Assembly (NCBI GenBank): GCA_020852535.1
Contig: JADZAO010000099.1
Coordinates: 1 to 8,072 of the forward strand
Source: Paracoccaceae bacterium
GTDB taxonomy: Bacteria > Pseudomonadota > Alphaproteobacteria > Rhodobacterales > Rhodobacteraceae
Direction: 5' to 3'
DNA: 8,072 bases
Position numbers and translations under genes: made by a program. The notes under the pieces are model-generated. The model did no database searches, was not told the origin of the DNA, and saw only the letters and a list, made by a program, of their open reading frames with translations. This document shows, piece by piece, positions 6,816 to 8,072 of this stretch. Position 1 is the first letter of the stretch. Every line of letters begins with the position of its first letter.

Positions 6816-7907
6816 TTAGCCCACATGGAAGAGGGTGGTGAAGAGCTGTGGGTCGAGGCTTTCTTGCGCGAAAGTCGGTCCTTCGGTCAGCACCGAGACG
6901 GCATCATGGCTATGCAGGCTTTCTTGATGGCTGGCCACAATTCGAAAATCGCCGATGCGGCTGTCGCCCTTGAGAGTTTGGCAGAAGGAACGGGCGGCAT
7001 CTTCGACGAATATGGGGTTGGCGGCGTTCAGTTCGGCGAAAGCCTGTTCATCCTCACGCTTGACCATGACTTGCGTTTCGGTCGGTACGGCGGCGCGCGC
7101 TAGTTCGATTAGATCTTCGAAGAATAGGCATCTGTCTTCGTTCACTACGATTGAAATCCTGGCCACCGAGCGCTGCGAATGTGGGGTTGCAAGCTGGCCA
7201 CGGGTGCGGCGCGCATGTTCGGAAAGTTCGAGCGAGCAGGGGCAGGTCGAGGAATAGACAAAGTCGAGGTGCATGATTTTTTTGCGTACGCCTGCCACAT
7301 CGACCAATTCCAGCGCGATGTTGTAATATTGCCAGCCCGACAGTCCCGAGCGGAGCGATTCCATCTTTACTGGGAAGGAAAAACGCATCTGTATGCGGGC
7401 GTCGAAGCTTTCCAGCTCCCGTTTGTAGTCGTTCAATGCTTGTTCTATCACGTTGAAGCTGAAATCGCGTTCAGCATGCGCATAGAAGGATCGCATGATG
7501 CGGCTCATGTTGATCCCCTTCTTCTCGGCTTCGAGGCTCACGGTGCCGGTCACGCTGGTTTCGAGGCGAAGGTCACCGTCGTTGCGGGTTCTATAGCGGA
7601 TCGGTAAGCGGAAGTTCGAGATTCCAACGTGTTGGATTAGCTGCTTTTTGCCCTTGATTAGGCTGGAGGGACCGTTTTGCAAATCTGGGAGTGAGGCTTT
7701 GTAAGCCTCGGTCGCTTCGAAATCGGCAGGATAGTCGCGGTTTAGCGCGGGATAGCCTTCTCCCGGCACAAGATAAGCTACAGCGGGATCTAAATGTGAG
7801 ATTTCTGCATTGGATGCCTTATCGGCCCAGCGGCGTAATACTACCAGCGCTGCCTCGGCTTCAGCTTGGCTCGGTCGGTCGTCGAGTTTTCTGGTAATGA
7901 TGTCCAT
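6816..7907 (-). CDS. folE2: GTP cyclohydrolase I, FolE2 type (type IB)
   Basis: Converts GTP to 7,8-dihydroneopterin triphosphate, the entry to tetrahydrofolate and, through QueD, a source for queuosine. FolE2 is unrelated in sequence to classical FolE but shares the tunnelling fold, and family members tolerate metals other than zinc. The 363 residues show the family landmarks in order: VGISNFRLPI (94-103), GINMSRIMRSFY (131-142), the FVYSSTCPCSLELS segment (216-229) with the metal-ligand cysteine region at Cys222/Cys224, PHSQRS (242-247), NPIFVEDAAR (297-306) and SHQESLHSHDAV (326-337) near the C-terminus. Length is above the minimal form, mainly through an N-terminal extension of about 80 residues. 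Start ATG 7907 has GAAAGG (7921-7916) 8 nt upstream. It is the first visible gene of the minus-strand run, 243 bases ahead of purD. In several bacteria folE2 belongs to the Zur regulon; only a weak candidate box is seen here. Confidence 0.97.
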   Translation of the reverse strand: MDIITRKLDDRPSQAEAEAALVVLRRWADKASNAEISHLDPAVAYLVPGEGYPALNRDYPADFEATEAYKASLPDLQNGPSSLIKGKKQLIQHVGISNFRLPIRYRTRNDGDLRLETSVTGTVSLEAEKKGINMSRIMRSFYAHAERDFSFNVIEQALNDYKRELESFDARIQMRFSFPVKMESLRSGLSGWQYYNIALELVDVAGVRKKIMHLDFVYSSTCPCSLELSEHARRTRGQLATPHSQRSVARISIVVNEDRCLFFEDLIELARAAVPTETQVMVKREDEQAFAELNAANPIFVEDAARSFCQTLKGDSRIGDFRIVASHQESLHSHDAVSVLTEGPTFAQESLDPQLFTTLFHVG

Positions 7908-7989
7908 CGCAGCGGCCTTTCGGTTTAAGTCTGACCAGCGGGTCTGCCTTTAATCTCAGCAGGTTATATCTGCGGCTCATTCGTCTAAA

Positions 7990-8020
7990 TCACGTGCAAC
8001 GTGAAAAGATTTCTACGTTG
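7990..8020. promoter_or_regulatory. Cluster of ACGT-centred half-sites upstream of folE2 (candidate operators)
   Basis: TCACGT-GCA-ACGTGA (7990-8004) is a perfect inverted repeat with 6-bp arms. Its right half also pairs with a third half-site: CAACGT (7997-8002) and ACGTTG (8015-8020) are inverted copies 12 bases apart. Three ACGT cores thus lie within 27 bases, 80 to 110 bases ahead of folE2 and directly before the plus-strand TATAAT at 8031. This looks like a regulator site shared by two divergent transcripts. I do not recognise the regulator. Confidence 0.4.
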
Positions 8021-8030
8021 TGCCTTGTTA

Positions 8031-8036
8031 TATAAT
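8031..8036 (+). promoter_or_regulatory. Candidate -10 box of a divergent promoter reading out of the window
   Basis: A perfect TATAAT sits on the plus strand in the AT-rich stretch TTGTTATATAATGTAAG (8026-8042). No good -35 lies 16-18 bases upstream (GATTTC at 17), so it would need an activator. On the minus strand the same stretch gives TATAAC (8034-8029), with TTAATT (8056-8051) 16 bases upstream, a possible folE2 promoter with a leader of about 115 bases. The next rightward gene, if there is one, starts beyond the window; AAAGAG at the very end might be part of its ribosome-binding site. Confidence 0.35.
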
Positions 8037-8072
8037 GTAAGATTGCGAAATTAATAGGATAGGCTGAAAGAG

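Noticed and set aside
7179..7607. A 142-residue plus-strand frame opposite folE2, and similar plus-strand frames opposite ptsP, lysC and purD
   Set aside because: All are antisense to genes with intact family motifs; their products have no domains and follow from the codon bias of the real strand.
1..8072. Search for CRISPR arrays, tRNAs, transposases, phage or defence genes
   Set aside because: No regularly spaced repeats, cloverleaf-like segments or mobile-element proteins were seen; the content is housekeeping.

Overview
The window carries six recognisable protein-coding genes, all of ordinary chromosomal types. I see no insertion sequence, prophage gene, CRISPR array, rRNA or tRNA. The organism is most likely an alphaproteobacterium of the Rhodobacteraceae (Roseobacter-type). 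Three things suggest this: the SspB-like protein has the alphaproteobacterial form of that adaptor (N-terminus ARSIDYGNLM), lysC is followed directly by ptsP, and the GNAT, EI-Ntr and FolE2 proteins read like Rhodobacteraceae family members. Base composition is moderate in GC rather than very high, which fits marine roseobacters better than Rhodobacter sensu stricto. The assignment rests on recalled family features, not on a search.

Layout, left to right. On the minus strand at 1-335 is the 5' part of an sspB-type gene, cut by the window edge. A gene-poor stretch of about 390 bases (336-729) follows. A single plus-strand gene (730-1215) encodes a GNAT acetyltransferase and converges on a long minus-strand run. 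In transcription order that run is folE2 (7907-6816), purD (6572-5310), lysC (5006-3735) and ptsP (3577-1334). The gaps between these genes (243, 303 and 157 bases) are long enough for each to have its own promoter, so this is a co-oriented cluster and not a tight operon. Beyond folE2, 7908-8072 is a regulatory-looking region, with a perfect TATAAT on the plus strand pointing at a gene outside the window.

Functionally, folE2 commits GTP to tetrahydrofolate (and potentially queuosine) precursors. purD makes GAR, the purine intermediate that is formylated by a folate cofactor. lysC opens the aspartate pathway to lysine, threonine and methionine. ptsP encodes the first phosphotransfer protein of the nitrogen PTS, a regulatory relay. 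SspB is a ClpXP adaptor for SsrA-tagged proteins, and the GNAT enzyme has no assignable substrate. The genes are metabolically compatible but do not form a dedicated system.

The most interesting signals are non-coding: a perfect odd-length palindrome on a candidate ptsP -10 box, a strong internal Shine-Dalgarno/ATG in lysC at the place where other bacteria start a separate beta subunit, an 11-bp-arm inverted repeat between folE2 and purD, and a cluster of ACGT-centred half-sites upstream of folE2. I found no evidence of an undescribed multi-gene system.
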